From: a virus
IMG/VR virus record: IMGVR_UViG_3300032116_000062
Location: 1 to 64,000 of that record
DNA: 64,000 nucleotides
Strand: one strand, 5' to 3'
Made by a program: the position numbers and the translations under genes. Below the pieces are notes generated by a model. That model worked only from the letters and a program-made list of their open reading frames with translations. It did not search any database and was not told the DNA's origin. This document shows, piece by piece, positions 35,601-44,106 of this stretch (its first letter is position 1; each line of letters opens with the position of its first letter).

Positions 35601-38364
35601 GACTTCCGCTATAATGAATGCAGCTGAGGCCTCTGTTGAACTGACTGTTACACATACGGATAGTGAAGGAACTGTGGGGCAGACAAAGACTATAATAGTT
35701 AGAGCCACAAAAGTCAATACAGGTGCAAACGGATCAAATGGTTCAAATGGTTCACCGGGTGCAAATGCGGTAAGCATACAAATAAATCCACCAACACAAA
35801 CTATAACAAAATCAAATACAGGAACATATTCAGCGGTATCTCCTTTTACGGTTTTAGTAACAGAAACGGGCTCACTTTTAACATACGTTAGTGGTAATCC
35901 AACTTTAAATAATGGTGAATTTAAAATAACAAACGTATATAGTGGAAGTGGTATAACAAATGGTAATCCGGCAACATCAAATACAATAACACCAATATCA
36001 CCAACAAGCGTTGCACCATATAATACAACATTTGGTGTAACATATAAAAATTCAATTGGTATAGAATCCGTTACCATCCCATTTTCTCATAGTGTTATTA
36101 CAGTTTTAGATGGACAAACAGGACCAGGAGTCGTATTTACTGGAGTTTGGGAATCGGGCAGAGCATATCAATTTAGTTCAGGTGCCGGTACGGGCAGGAG
36201 AGATGTGGTATTATGGAGTACATCGGGTACCGCACCATACGATACATATTATGCTGCCATTAGACAGCACGTATCTGCGGGTGGTAATGTGGCTGATGGT
36301 GCTCCGCATCAAGGAAATCAAACTGGTTGGGAAAGTTTAGGCACACAAGATTTCTTTGTGGCTGCGAAAATAGGTTTGTTTGAAGAATCGTATGTACAAA
36401 ATACTTTAAACGTTGGTACTAATAATAATGGTGGAGTATCAACTGCGAATATTACATTGGCAGGTGGTACGCAATATCCATATATTTCATTGGGACAGAC
36501 TGTGCAAGGAGTTTATAATGCCGATGGAATTTATATAGGTAATGATAGTGGTAACTATAGAATGTCATTAAAGGGTGCGAATGGTGCATTGGCTTGGGAT
36601 GGTTCAAATTTAAATGTAAGTGGTGCAGTAAAAGCAACAAGTGGTGATTTTGAAGGATATATGACAGTTGCCGGCGGTAGTATGAAAATAGGAAAGGATG
36701 TCCAAAGTACAAACGATGGAATATACATTAATCCAAACAACTATTGGTATTCTAATGGTAATTTTAAAGCAGGTGGTGATGCGGGATATATGAGTTTTGA
36801 TGGAACTACCTTATTTGTATCCGGAGCAATATCATCATCCGAAGGTAGTTTGGGTGGTTGGAAGTTAACGGATTCTGCAATATATAGAGGAACAATCGGT
36901 TCTGATGATTCATTTACAAGTAATGGTGGTGATATAACATTGGGTAGTGGTTGGATATCGGCAAAGGAGTTTAGAGTTAATTCTGCAGGTAATGCGTTCT
37001 TTAGTGGAAGTATCACAGGTGGTAGTATTAATATAGGAAATGGTAAATTTATTGTGACAACTGCTGGAACTGCCACTCTTTCTGGATCAATTCATACTAC
37101 CGGCGGAACAATTGGTGGTTGGGTCGTTGATGGTGCGGTGTTGAGAGATGTTAATAGTAGAATACTTTTAAATCCCGGAACACCGTCAATTGATATTTAC
37201 GATACATCTAATGTCAAAAGATTGACTATGAAGTATGGTTTATTGACATCTGTAAACTCATCTGCAACAATTACAATAGATCCACCATCACATTCCCCAT
37301 CTTATGAAAGAATATTTAGTGGAGATGGTGAAAGAAGAAGTGGAACTTATAATTCTTTTTATGCATCCGAAGCGGGTACATATACAGGAACATATACTTA
37401 TGTAGCGGTTAATAGTGTTGCTACCACAGGACCAGCGTGGAGTGGATATTTTTCCGTATACAGATATGTGTTGATAACGGATAGTAATGATATTCCTATT
37501 GCAACTATTTCTGCAGGCGGTGATTCTGCATTTAGTAATAATGAAACTTTAAATCTTGTTGGAGGTTCTTACACATTTTATTTGACCATACCGGCGGCCG
37601 GCACATATAGAGTATATTCTGTATTAGAATATATCGCATATCCAAGTAGTTATGGATCCGGTGTATATGTGGATATAAATGCAAATAGTTGGAATGATTC
37701 ATCTTTTAATGGAAATATACAGCTTAATATAGCGGAAATTTCGGATGATGGATTTCAGGTAATTTCATCTGCAAATAGTTATTGTATAATAAAAAGAGGT
37801 GGAGTATATGCTATAGAAGCAAAAGGTGGGTTACTTATAGAAGGTAATGGAGCCGAATTATATATGGCCGGCAAAGTTCATCCATTGGTGGGTAATACAC
37901 ATGATTTAGGATCAACTGGTAATAGATGGAAAACGGTTTGGACTAATAACGCATTAAATACTACATCTGATGAACGATTTAAAAATTCAATTGAAGATAC
38001 TGATTTGGGTTTAGAATTTATCAATAATTTAAGACCAGTAAAATATAAAAATAATGCGGCTACTACTCCAAGATATCATTATGGATTGATTGCACAGGAA
38101 ATAATATCCACATTAAATGATTTTGGAAAAACAACTGATGATGTTGGATTTATTGCAAGTGCATCGGTTAACTACACCGTAGCAGAAATAGAAGAACTAA
38201 AAACCAAACCGCATTGGAGTTCAATTGAAACAGAAATAAGTGCATCCATACGACAAGAATTGGGATTATCATATACCGAACTATTATCTCCTATGATTAA
38301 AGCAATACAACAATTATCTGATAGAGTTTTGGAATTAGAAGCAAAAATAAGTGGTTCTATATGA
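32632..38364 (+). CDS. Long tail fibre with C-terminal S74 chaperone-protease
   Basis: 1,910 residues. The first 1,100 residues are Ig-like and beta-rich. A short collagen-like stretch (five G-x-y triplets, GANGSNGSNGSPGAN) lies around 1,030-1,045. About 1,160-1,260 resembles a carbohydrate-binding module (FTGVWESGRAYQF, VVLWSTSG, GWESLGTQ). Beta-solenoid-like repeats (ISGAI/SGS/GGW) follow. The C-terminus is a peptidase S74 intramolecular chaperone: TSDERFK with the S1779/K1784 dyad at the same five-residue spacing as endosialidases, then LRPVKYK and YGLIAQE. The chaperone trimerises the fibre and cuts itself off. It is preceded by a late motif and overlaps the first glycosyltransferase (ATGA). 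Confidence 0.9.
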   Translation: MAILKKTLFPEDLEKYKVLIEDTDPDSRYFRISELDDTFTGGKNAFLIQGSEELVADTIVKIEIKDSLGNIIYHEPGEGIPEYYEGVSKVVAVYIYPDTLFGPCTITILGELKEYETINGLKVPVPFEWQNKYNVRWQKTVNVNPLLSNTTKVRFYRRPKVDITESILPIYNRSVDRKTISGSVDGIAISPIEGEDYKSFKGILQYNLEITNNANLSQSMEGEIITINGLSKEYSPTITDITTNKKCLVNIPYYITSSFYPNYESVTSFASASYTMSYDEQILFTNSNVSSSFARIKITDLETFAGDASRIKIYAKSRNSLGDYELLEDIQLESNELLITDEFNNELNVRTGIFSQQILDNFWVTQSLESVVNLSLDNELLFQSAKLERSSPISSSTGLFKFYSSQSLDFTKFTEYQLDFTPLLSSSDGLAKIEIYASGSAFVDTDVATDNGKLLGSIETTKNFTRFDKQQINFNPDSNGTGNLVFLVKNGDWQISNIALRAAEESSFSPNEVTLIANVPTRINNETFDFRVEIYDINNNYIPVKIEKSYTFTGGNDLLINRNLEVNVSNNSFNFNTASAFPSTILIDYFKTALTGAVSFYSSAVDTTGAEITIGDLNPSTNYPGFLIDVDSDTKQLTLENFTASLASKTVGAIYYTASCENINRYFTIFRIDQGAPSYLFYATADKNNFTFNPDYYYKSVVDNDYIDIRLVQQNLPAILPPNSLSIYSASLSGPIVGGGKYTAPLHYVGGIGNASIYRLYVTSSAHQSYPTGDGYYFDLGQSTYDFELVTSDGTFTSSVTVDAIERGATAPIINISNENVSLPATSTGVIAPAAYSATTGSISVKVVDRTINYASPITNDAFSASVKQSSGVSGANINSNAQYSITQLNSDSGSITLEIEYKNSRGSSSLFEKEINYIKNKNAVPNVMIVATPQAQAVLADQYGTQAGTLSNVTIDALEGNTSRFTSMVIASTSGFSTPPTVSGQTLTMTSAIMNAAEASVELTVTHTDSEGTVGQTKTIIVRATKVNTGANGSNGSNGSPGANAVSIQINPPTQTITKSNTGTYSAVSPFTVLVTETGSLLTYVSGNPTLNNGEFKITNVYSGSGITNGNPATSNTITPISPTSVAPYNTTFGVTYKNSIGIESVTIPFSHSVITVLDGQTGPGVVFTGVWESGRAYQFSSGAGTGRRDVVLWSTSGTAPYDTYYAAIRQHVSAGGNVADGAPHQGNQTGWESLGTQDFFVAAKIGLFEESYVQNTLNVGTNNNGGVSTANITLAGGTQYPYISLGQTVQGVYNADGIYIGNDSGNYRMSLKGANGALAWDGSNLNVSGAVKATSGDFEGYMTVAGGSMKIGKDVQSTNDGIYINPNNYWYSNGNFKAGGDAGYMSFDGTTLFVSGAISSSEGSLGGWKLTDSAIYRGTIGSDDSFTSNGGDITLGSGWISAKEFRVNSAGNAFFSGSITGGSINIGNGKFIVTTAGTATLSGSIHTTGGTIGGWVVDGAVLRDVNSRILLNPGTPSIDIYDTSNVKRLTMKYGLLTSVNSSATITIDPPSHSPSYERIFSGDGERRSGTYNSFYASEAGTYTGTYTYVAVNSVATTGPAWSGYFSVYRYVLITDSNDIPIATISAGGDSAFSNNETLNLVGGSYTFYLTIPAAGTYRVYSVLEYIAYPSSYGSGVYVDINANSWNDSSFNGNIQLNIAEISDDGFQVISSANSYCIIKRGGVYAIEAKGGLLIEGNGAELYMAGKVHPLVGNTHDLGSTGNRWKTVWTNNALNTTSDERFKNSIEDTDLGLEFINNLRPVKYKNNAATTPRYHYGLIAQEIISTLNDFGKTTDDVGFIASASVNYTVAEIEELKTKPHWSSIETEISASIRQELGLSYTELLSPMIKAIQQLSDRVLELEAKISGSI

Positions 38365-39347
38365 TAGTTTTTATTACAACAGGTTACGGAAAAAATGTTA
38401 TAGGTGGTTCGGATATTTGGTGTAATAATTTTATCGAAAATGTTATTCCATTATTAAAGTCCGAATATAAAATAATAGTAGATAATAGGCCTTTACAAAA
38501 AGATGAAAATATTATATACACATGGCAAAATGATGAAGAAGTTGATTCTATTTTAGAAAAATGTGAAAAAATAATATTTCTACACCATTCATATAAAGAA
38601 AACCCTATAATTAAAAAGTGGTTACATAAAACGTATCTTACATTTGTTCATGCTTTTATTCCAGATATGGTAGGTTTAAAGGATGAATACGAAAACCTAA
38701 TGACCCGATTAGATTGGCATTGGCAGAAGGATATTTTAGATAACTCTGAAAATATAGTTTGGATTGGTTATGAAAATGATACTATTCACACATATTATCC
38801 ACAAACAAAAACTGTTACAAATTATTATGAATGGAAAAATAAAAAACCATTTACAGAAATAGTTAATAACAGAATAGGTTATGCGGCAAGATGTGAAACA
38901 CGAAAGAATGCGGATTATTTGGATTCATTACCTGCATATGTTTTTTCAAATGAATATGATTATAAACGAATGTTGGAAGCATCAAAAATAAATTCAGAAT
39001 TTCATATATTTCAAAAATTTGATTATAAATTTCATCAAACATTTTTTAATAAAAATTTTCAAATATTCCACGCAGCGTATACAAAAGAACCGTTTGGTTA
39101 TGCAATATTTGATGCAATAGATAATGGTAAATTACCTATAATAGATTCTCATTGGATGAAAGGAATTAAGTACAGATATAGAGCAATGAATAAACAACAA
39201 TTTCACTACCAATGGTTACGGATATTGGAAGATGGTTTTGAAAAAAATAAAAAACAATTTGATAGATTGAAAGCAGGACTTGAAAAATACACAGATAAAC
39301 AAAAATGGGTTTCAGAAATATGCAGTTACTTAACGAAATACTTATAA
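38361..39347 (+). CDS. Glycosyltransferase, GT-B (GT4-like)
   Basis: 328 residues. The GT-B opening is VFITTGYGKNVIGGSDIW (GGS turn). The C-terminal donor site reads AYTKEPFGYAIFDAIDNGKLPII, where E-P-F-G-x-x-x-x-D-A replaces the usual E-x-F-G-x-x-x-x-E-A. It probably transfers a sugar from a nucleotide donor. It overlaps the fibre stop by four bases, so fibre and transferase are translationally coupled. This makes the fibre a candidate acceptor. Confidence 0.75.
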   Translation: MIVFITTGYGKNVIGGSDIWCNNFIENVIPLLKSEYKIIVDNRPLQKDENIIYTWQNDEEVDSILEKCEKIIFLHHSYKENPIIKKWLHKTYLTFVHAFIPDMVGLKDEYENLMTRLDWHWQKDILDNSENIVWIGYENDTIHTYYPQTKTVTNYYEWKNKKPFTEIVNNRIGYAARCETRKNADYLDSLPAYVFSNEYDYKRMLEASKINSEFHIFQKFDYKFHQTFFNKNFQIFHAAYTKEPFGYAIFDAIDNGKLPIIDSHWMKGIKYRYRAMNKQQFHYQWLRILEDGFEKNKKQFDRLKAGLEKYTDKQKWVSEICSYLTKYL

Positions 39348-40096
39348 AAGAATATTTAACTAACAATCCCATACCGGATGAATCGGGAGTAGTTAAGTAT
39401 GAGCCTGTAAAATATAGATGGTCACATGGCGCAACCGATACTCATTTGGGTGATGGTTTATTAGTATATTCTTTGATAATGATGAACCGTGCAAAAGTAT
39501 GTGTCTGTATTGGTAGTGGTGGTGGGTTTATTCCACGTATAATGACGCAGGCGAGAATGGATTTGTGGGAACAAAAAATATTTGATGGAAATCCTGCAAA
39601 AGAATGGGGTGATATAGGAACAACGATTATAATTGATGCGGCAAATGGAGTTGGTGGGTTTACTGATTGGGTGGATGAAAATAGTTTTTTGAGAAATCAC
39701 TACTCACCGCAAGTTATTTTAAATACATCTGAAAGAGCTTACTATGATTATTTTGTAAGGCAAGATATAAAAATAGATTATTTACATATAGATGGTGATC
39801 ATTCCTATGAAGGAGTTAAAAAAGATTTTGAACTATACTCAACAATTATGTCAGAGAACGGAATCATTACTATACATGATACGGATCAAAAATACCATGA
39901 TACATTCTTAATCCCCAATAATCAGTTAGATCATTTTGATTCTTTTGATGGGCCCGCAAAATTTATAAATGAATTAGAAAATAATACTGAATGGAATTTG
40001 GTAAATTTAAAAAATTTCATTATGTTTGATTCAAAAAGACCGACAACTACTGGTATAGCTATAGTTACAAAAAAGAATAATAAAAAAAGTGAATAA
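39305..40096 (+). CDS. Class I SAM-dependent methyltransferase
   Basis: 263 residues from the ATG at 39305; an internal ATG at 39320 is equally possible because the first residues overlap the previous gene. Motif I is VCVCIGSGGGFIPRIM. The typical Methyltransf_24 segment IDYLHIDGDHSYEGVKKDFELY is followed by NGIITIHDTD. Relatives act on sugars or polyketides (TylF-like), so O-methylation of a sugar is plausible here. Coupled to the glycosyltransferase upstream. Confidence 0.8.
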   Translation: MGFRNMQLLNEILIKEYLTNNPIPDESGVVKYEPVKYRWSHGATDTHLGDGLLVYSLIMMNRAKVCVCIGSGGGFIPRIMTQARMDLWEQKIFDGNPAKEWGDIGTTIIIDAANGVGGFTDWVDENSFLRNHYSPQVILNTSERAYYDYFVRQDIKIDYLHIDGDHSYEGVKKDFELYSTIMSENGIITIHDTDQKYHDTFLIPNNQLDHFDSFDGPAKFINELENNTEWNLVNLKNFIMFDSKRPTTTGIAIVTKKNNKKSE

Positions 40097-40946
40097 AAAA
40101 ACAATAAGATTAGTAACTATCACAGGATCTAGAACAAACACTCTACGACATATGCTGCAGCACTATAATGCTTTGGTAGATGAAATTTTTGTTGTAGTTT
40201 ATGAATGGGAAGGATTTAGTACCTATGAATCAGTTTTAGAAATAGTAAATGAATTTCCAAAAGCTAAAATTATTAAAAAAGTTACAAAAGAAAAATATAA
40301 TTGGGAATACGTTACAGAACTATATAATGAAATAAAAAACTTATATCCAAAAGATTGGTGGATAGTATCTGATGATGATGAATTTCATATTTACTCAAAT
40401 AATTTAGATGAAATAATATCAGATTGTGAAGAATTTGGTTGGGATATGGTCCGTGGTGGTTTTATAGATAGAATCGGTATAGATGGTGAATTTGTAGAAA
40501 TACAAAAAAATAAAAATATATTTAAGCAATTCCCAATGGGTGGATTTTTTAGATACCCTATGAGTGGTGCATGTCCAAATAAAGTATGTATTATGAAAGG
40601 GTATATACAATTAACACCCGGTCAACACTACGCAATTATAAACGGACAAACTACTTGGAGATGGCAAGGGTGGAATCATCCGTTAATAGCTCCTGTGGAT
40701 AGATACAACGTACAGGTACATCATTTTAAATGGGATAGTACGTGCTCTGATAGAATAAGAGATGTAGCATCTATAAATAAGGATTATGCGTATTCAGAGG
40801 AATATAGAAAAATGTATAAAGAATTAGCAAAATCCAGATTTGTTATAGATATAAATAACGAAGATTATATGTTTGAAAATATTGGTGATAGTATAAGTGG
40901 ATATTCAAAATGGAATAAACTTTTAAATAAAATATTATCAATATAA
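40089..40946 (+). CDS. Glycosyltransferase, GT-A (GT2-like)
   Basis: 285 residues from the GTG at 40089, overlapping the previous stop by eight bases. It opens with RLVTITGSRTNTLRHMLQHYNALVDEIFVVVYEW (split over 6-40), as in Glyco_tranf_2_4-like proteins. The metal-binding motif is WWIVSDDDEFHIY. A downstream GWDMVRGGFIDRIG and a conserved-looking VHHFKWD are also typical. It probably adds a hexose from a nucleotide sugar. The transcription unit appears to end after this gene, since a new promoter follows. Confidence 0.75.
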   Translation: MNKKTIRLVTITGSRTNTLRHMLQHYNALVDEIFVVVYEWEGFSTYESVLEIVNEFPKAKIIKKVTKEKYNWEYVTELYNEIKNLYPKDWWIVSDDDEFHIYSNNLDEIISDCEEFGWDMVRGGFIDRIGIDGEFVEIQKNKNIFKQFPMGGFFRYPMSGACPNKVCIMKGYIQLTPGQHYAIINGQTTWRWQGWNHPLIAPVDRYNVQVHHFKWDSTCSDRIRDVASINKDYAYSEEYRKMYKELAKSRFVIDINNEDYMFENIGDSISGYSKWNKLLNKILSI

Positions 40947-40947
40947 A

Positions 40948-40979
40948 TTTGGAAAATTATAAAAATAGTTGTATATTAA
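40948..40979 (+). promoter_or_regulatory. Host-like promoter of the second glycan unit
   Basis: TTTG at 40948-40951, exactly 20 bases, TATATTAA at 40972-40979, then a 23-base A-rich leader to the ATG at 41003. It would drive the long run of co-directional genes from 41003 onward. Confidence 0.6.
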
Positions 40980-41002
40980 CACATCAAAATTAAATTAAAG
41001 TT

Positions 41003-41212
41003 ATGGCAGTCACTAAAAAAAATGAAGAAAGAGATCAAGAAATTTTACTCCTTGAAACCAGAAAAGTAAAGGCTTTAGAAAAAATAGCCAATTCATTGGA
41101 TGCGTTGACGATTTGGTTTGAAGAAATCGAAAAAGATGAATGGAGTGAAAGACTTCAATGGTATCTTTATGAATGGCATTCTAAAAAAATTGCAGGAGAT
41201 AAAGAAAAATAA
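41003..41212 (+). CDS. Small charged hypothetical protein
   Basis: 69 residues, helical and charged: ETRKVKALEKIANSLDALTIWFEEIEKDEWSERLQWYLYEW (split), ending in lysines. It is led by a host-like promoter and overlaps the GT7-like gene by one base. No family recognised. First gene of the unit, so it may be an early regulator or accessory factor. Confidence 0.65.
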   Translation: MAVTKKNEERDQEILLLETRKVKALEKIANSLDALTIWFEEIEKDEWSERLQWYLYEWHSKKIAGDKEK

Positions 41213-42642
41213 TGCAAAAACAAAAATTAGGAATAATTGTTCCCTATCGTAATAGGGGTGAACACTTGTCTCAATTTTTGTTGACGATAAAAAAATATTT
41301 ATCGAACACCGATATAAAGTATGAACTAATAATAGTAGAACAAGCGGATGATAAACCTTTTAATAGAGGAAAACTACTAAATATAGGTGTAAAAAAAGCA
41401 ATTGAATTTGGATGCAAGTATGTAGCTCTACATGATGTGGATATGTTGCCCATTGATGTAGATTATTCTTATGTCCATAGACCTACACATTTAGCTACAA
41501 AATTTATTTCTGATAATACTGAAAAAAATATAGTATTTGATGAGTACTTTGGTGGTGTAACTTTATTCCCTATAAATGAGTATTTAAAAATAAATGGATA
41601 CTCTAATGAGTATTGGGGATGGGGGTATGAAGATGATGATTTGCTTTTTAGATGTAAAGAAAATTCTTTAGAATTAGATACAAAATATTATCCTGTAAAA
41701 ACACGTAATACGGCTGGATTATATTTTAACGGAAAAGATAGTTATATAACATGTCCAAAACCATTTGGATTGGATAACTATACAGTATTCGCATCCTTCG
41801 AACCTGATGAAATAAAGTGTGATGAAAATTATGAGTTTGATGAATATGTGGTATTTTCTATACCAGGATATGATACAACGATAACATATAATTCATTTAA
41901 AAGATATAAATTTGAAACTTGGTCAAAATCAAAAAATGTATTTAGTTTAAAATCTAGCATTGCACCAAAATTAAGAACAGTCATAGCGGTCACAGTAAAC
42001 CAATACGATAGGATAATAAAACTATACCAAGATGGTGTATTGGTCGATTCCCTAGAAATAGATTCAAAGGAAAGATTAATGCCTTACTTTAATCAGGAGT
42101 TTTTTTATATAGGAAAAACCACTACATCCGAATTTAATAGTAGACGACCATTCAAAGGAACAATAGATTACTTTGCAATATTTAATCACAGTTTAGAAGA
42201 AGCGCAGATAAAAGAAATATCAAATAATAGATATATGGGCCTGACTGATAACTATGGTGATTATATTACTTCACATTGTTTGGAAGTTTGTTATGACATG
42301 AAGATAAGTAAAAAAGATAAATTGATAGATTTATCTTCAAATAATAATGATGCTATTATAAATAATTGTGAAAGAGTTCCTGTTGTTGATATTGATATGA
42401 TAACGGAAATAAAGATTCCTTGGAGAAAAGCCGGAACTTTTAAATTATTACCACATAAGGAAAATGGATTTTTTGAAAACAAATGGACATTTACCGAAAC
42501 AAGAAAAAATCAAATAAAATTTTATAACGATGTGTTGGGAGGAAAAACAAACTGGAGAAGAGATGGAATGGATACATTGAATTATAAAGAAATAAGTTAT
42601 ACAGACATGAAAGATTACCACTATTTATCAGTATCATTATGA
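41212..42642 (+). CDS. GT7 (beta-4-galactosyltransferase)-like enzyme with inserted LamG domain
   Basis: 476 residues. GT7 motifs in order: VPYRNR (10-15), FNRGKLLN (50-57), HDVDMLP (74-80, DxD metal site), YFGG near 113, and WGWGYEDDD (135-143). A LamG/concanavalin-like domain of about 240 residues follows (TAGLYFNGKDSYITC, FEPDE, KLYQDGVLVDSL, GTIDYFAIFNHSL). After it comes what looks like the GT7 C-terminal segment (RKNQIKFYNDVLGG, RRDGMDTLNYKE). The lectin fold is thus inserted inside the catalytic domain. Expected to transfer Gal or GalNAc-like sugars. A tandem paralogue follows with a four-base overlap. Confidence 0.8.
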   Translation: MQKQKLGIIVPYRNRGEHLSQFLLTIKKYLSNTDIKYELIIVEQADDKPFNRGKLLNIGVKKAIEFGCKYVALHDVDMLPIDVDYSYVHRPTHLATKFISDNTEKNIVFDEYFGGVTLFPINEYLKINGYSNEYWGWGYEDDDLLFRCKENSLELDTKYYPVKTRNTAGLYFNGKDSYITCPKPFGLDNYTVFASFEPDEIKCDENYEFDEYVVFSIPGYDTTITYNSFKRYKFETWSKSKNVFSLKSSIAPKLRTVIAVTVNQYDRIIKLYQDGVLVDSLEIDSKERLMPYFNQEFFYIGKTTTSEFNSRRPFKGTIDYFAIFNHSLEEAQIKEISNNRYMGLTDNYGDYITSHCLEVCYDMKISKKDKLIDLSSNNNDAIINNCERVPVVDIDMITEIKIPWRKAGTFKLLPHKENGFFENKWTFTETRKNQIKFYNDVLGGKTNWRRDGMDTLNYKEISYTDMKDYHYLSVSL

Positions 42643-44102
42643 AATTAGGAGTTTGCGTACCATATAGAAACCGAGAAGCACATTTAAGAAGATTTGTTCC
42701 AAAAGTTACAGAATTTTTAAACAATGCTGGAATAGAACACACCATCTATCTGGCTCATCAATGTGATGATGAGTTGTTTAATAGAGGGTTAATGAAAAAC
42801 ATTGCAGCAAAGCATGCATTTGATGATGGATGTGATTATATTGTATGGCATGATATTGATATGATACCTGAAGATGATAGTTGTGATTACTCTTTTCCAA
42901 AAGATAATCCTGTTCATATTGCTGTCAACATATCCCAATCTGATTATATGTTAAAGTATGAGGAATACTTTGGTGGAGCCGTTTTATTTACAAAAGAACA
43001 GGTACAAAAAACAAATGGGTATTCAAATGATTATTGGGATTGGGGAATGGAGGATGATGACTTATTTTGGAGATGCGTTAAAGAAGATATGGTAGATAGA
43101 ACAAAACTTGATTATAATATTAAAAAAATGGTCGGGGTATTTGATGGCAAGGCATCATATATGGAGATACCAAACAGATTCGGACATATTTTGAATAATT
43201 CACATACGGTTTCTATTTTAGTAAAAGCAGATCAGCAAATTGAAAAAGTCCCAATATGGTTGATTGGTGATAATGATAGAAAGTTTGTTGAATATCCTAT
43301 ATTAAGAAAGCCGGGTTATGATTGGGGAATATCATTTAATAATAGTAGAGCGTATACTGCAATGTTATGGAATAGTAATAAAGAAAGTATATACCAATGG
43401 TTTAAAAGATATGAAAATGAGTGGACTTGGGTAACTATGGTAGTGGATACGATAGATAAAAAAATGCACCTATATTTGAACGGAAGAGAAAGTTCTGCAC
43501 GAAACGGAACAGGAACAGAATCGCCGGTAACATATACAGGATCGTTAAAAAGATATGGTTCAGAACCATTTTATATTGGGCATACTCCAAGTATAAGTTC
43601 AAACGAACCAAACGCATTTTTTAAAGGACAAATATCTGATATAAAAATTTGGGATAGAGTACTATCCGAAACAGAAGTCAGAAATTTACACAAAGAATAT
43701 CCAAAAGATAGTTTGTTAGTTCATTATGATTTTCAAAATATAGATAGAGTTAGTAGAAAACTCGTCGATAATATTAGTGGATTTCATGCTGATTTTTCCA
43801 GAATTTCATTCAAAACAGAAGATATAACAATACCATATGTTGCGTTACCATATAGAAAAAATGGTAGATTTTTTTGTTTGCCACATAAAACGGAAGGATT
43901 GATTAATGAGGGTGGAATGGAAAAGTGGGCAAAAGGTGAAACTACTGCAAGAAATGAACGCAGATATGTTTTAGAAATGCAACAAGGTAAAATAGATTAT
44001 AAAAACGATGGTATTTCTAATGTTGATGAAAAATATGAATTAATTGGAGTTGATACAATATACGATGTACATAAAATGATAAATGTTAAATGTATAAAAT
44101 AA
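42639..44102 (+). CDS. GT7-like enzyme with inserted LamG domain (paralogue)
   Basis: 487 residues, same architecture as the upstream gene: VPYRNR (7-12), FNRGLMKN (47-54), HDIDMIP, YFGGAVLF, YWDWGMEDDD. A LamG-like domain follows (GVFDGKASYMEIP, MHLYLNGRES, FKGQISDIKIWDRVL, LLVHYDF), then a GT7-like tail (NERRYVLEMQQG, YKNDGISNVD). WDWG replaces the usual WGWG. The two copies are clearly diverged, suggesting different donor or acceptor use rather than a recent duplication. Confidence 0.8.
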   Translation: MKLGVCVPYRNREAHLRRFVPKVTEFLNNAGIEHTIYLAHQCDDELFNRGLMKNIAAKHAFDDGCDYIVWHDIDMIPEDDSCDYSFPKDNPVHIAVNISQSDYMLKYEEYFGGAVLFTKEQVQKTNGYSNDYWDWGMEDDDLFWRCVKEDMVDRTKLDYNIKKMVGVFDGKASYMEIPNRFGHILNNSHTVSILVKADQQIEKVPIWLIGDNDRKFVEYPILRKPGYDWGISFNNSRAYTAMLWNSNKESIYQWFKRYENEWTWVTMVVDTIDKKMHLYLNGRESSARNGTGTESPVTYTGSLKRYGSEPFYIGHTPSISSNEPNAFFKGQISDIKIWDRVLSETEVRNLHKEYPKDSLLVHYDFQNIDRVSRKLVDNISGFHADFSRISFKTEDITIPYVALPYRKNGRFFCLPHKTEGLINEGGMEKWAKGETTARNERRYVLEMQQGKIDYKNDGISNVDEKYELIGVDTIYDVHKMINVKCIK

Positions 44103-44106
44103 AAAT

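Noticed and set aside
35728-35775. Tandem DNA repeat in the fibre gene
   Set aside because: It is the coding of a few Gly-x-y triplets, not an independent repeat element.
35586-36077. 163-residue - strand frame inside the fibre gene
   Set aside because: Caused by repetitive Thr/Gly/Val coding on the + strand; valine/proline-rich shadow.
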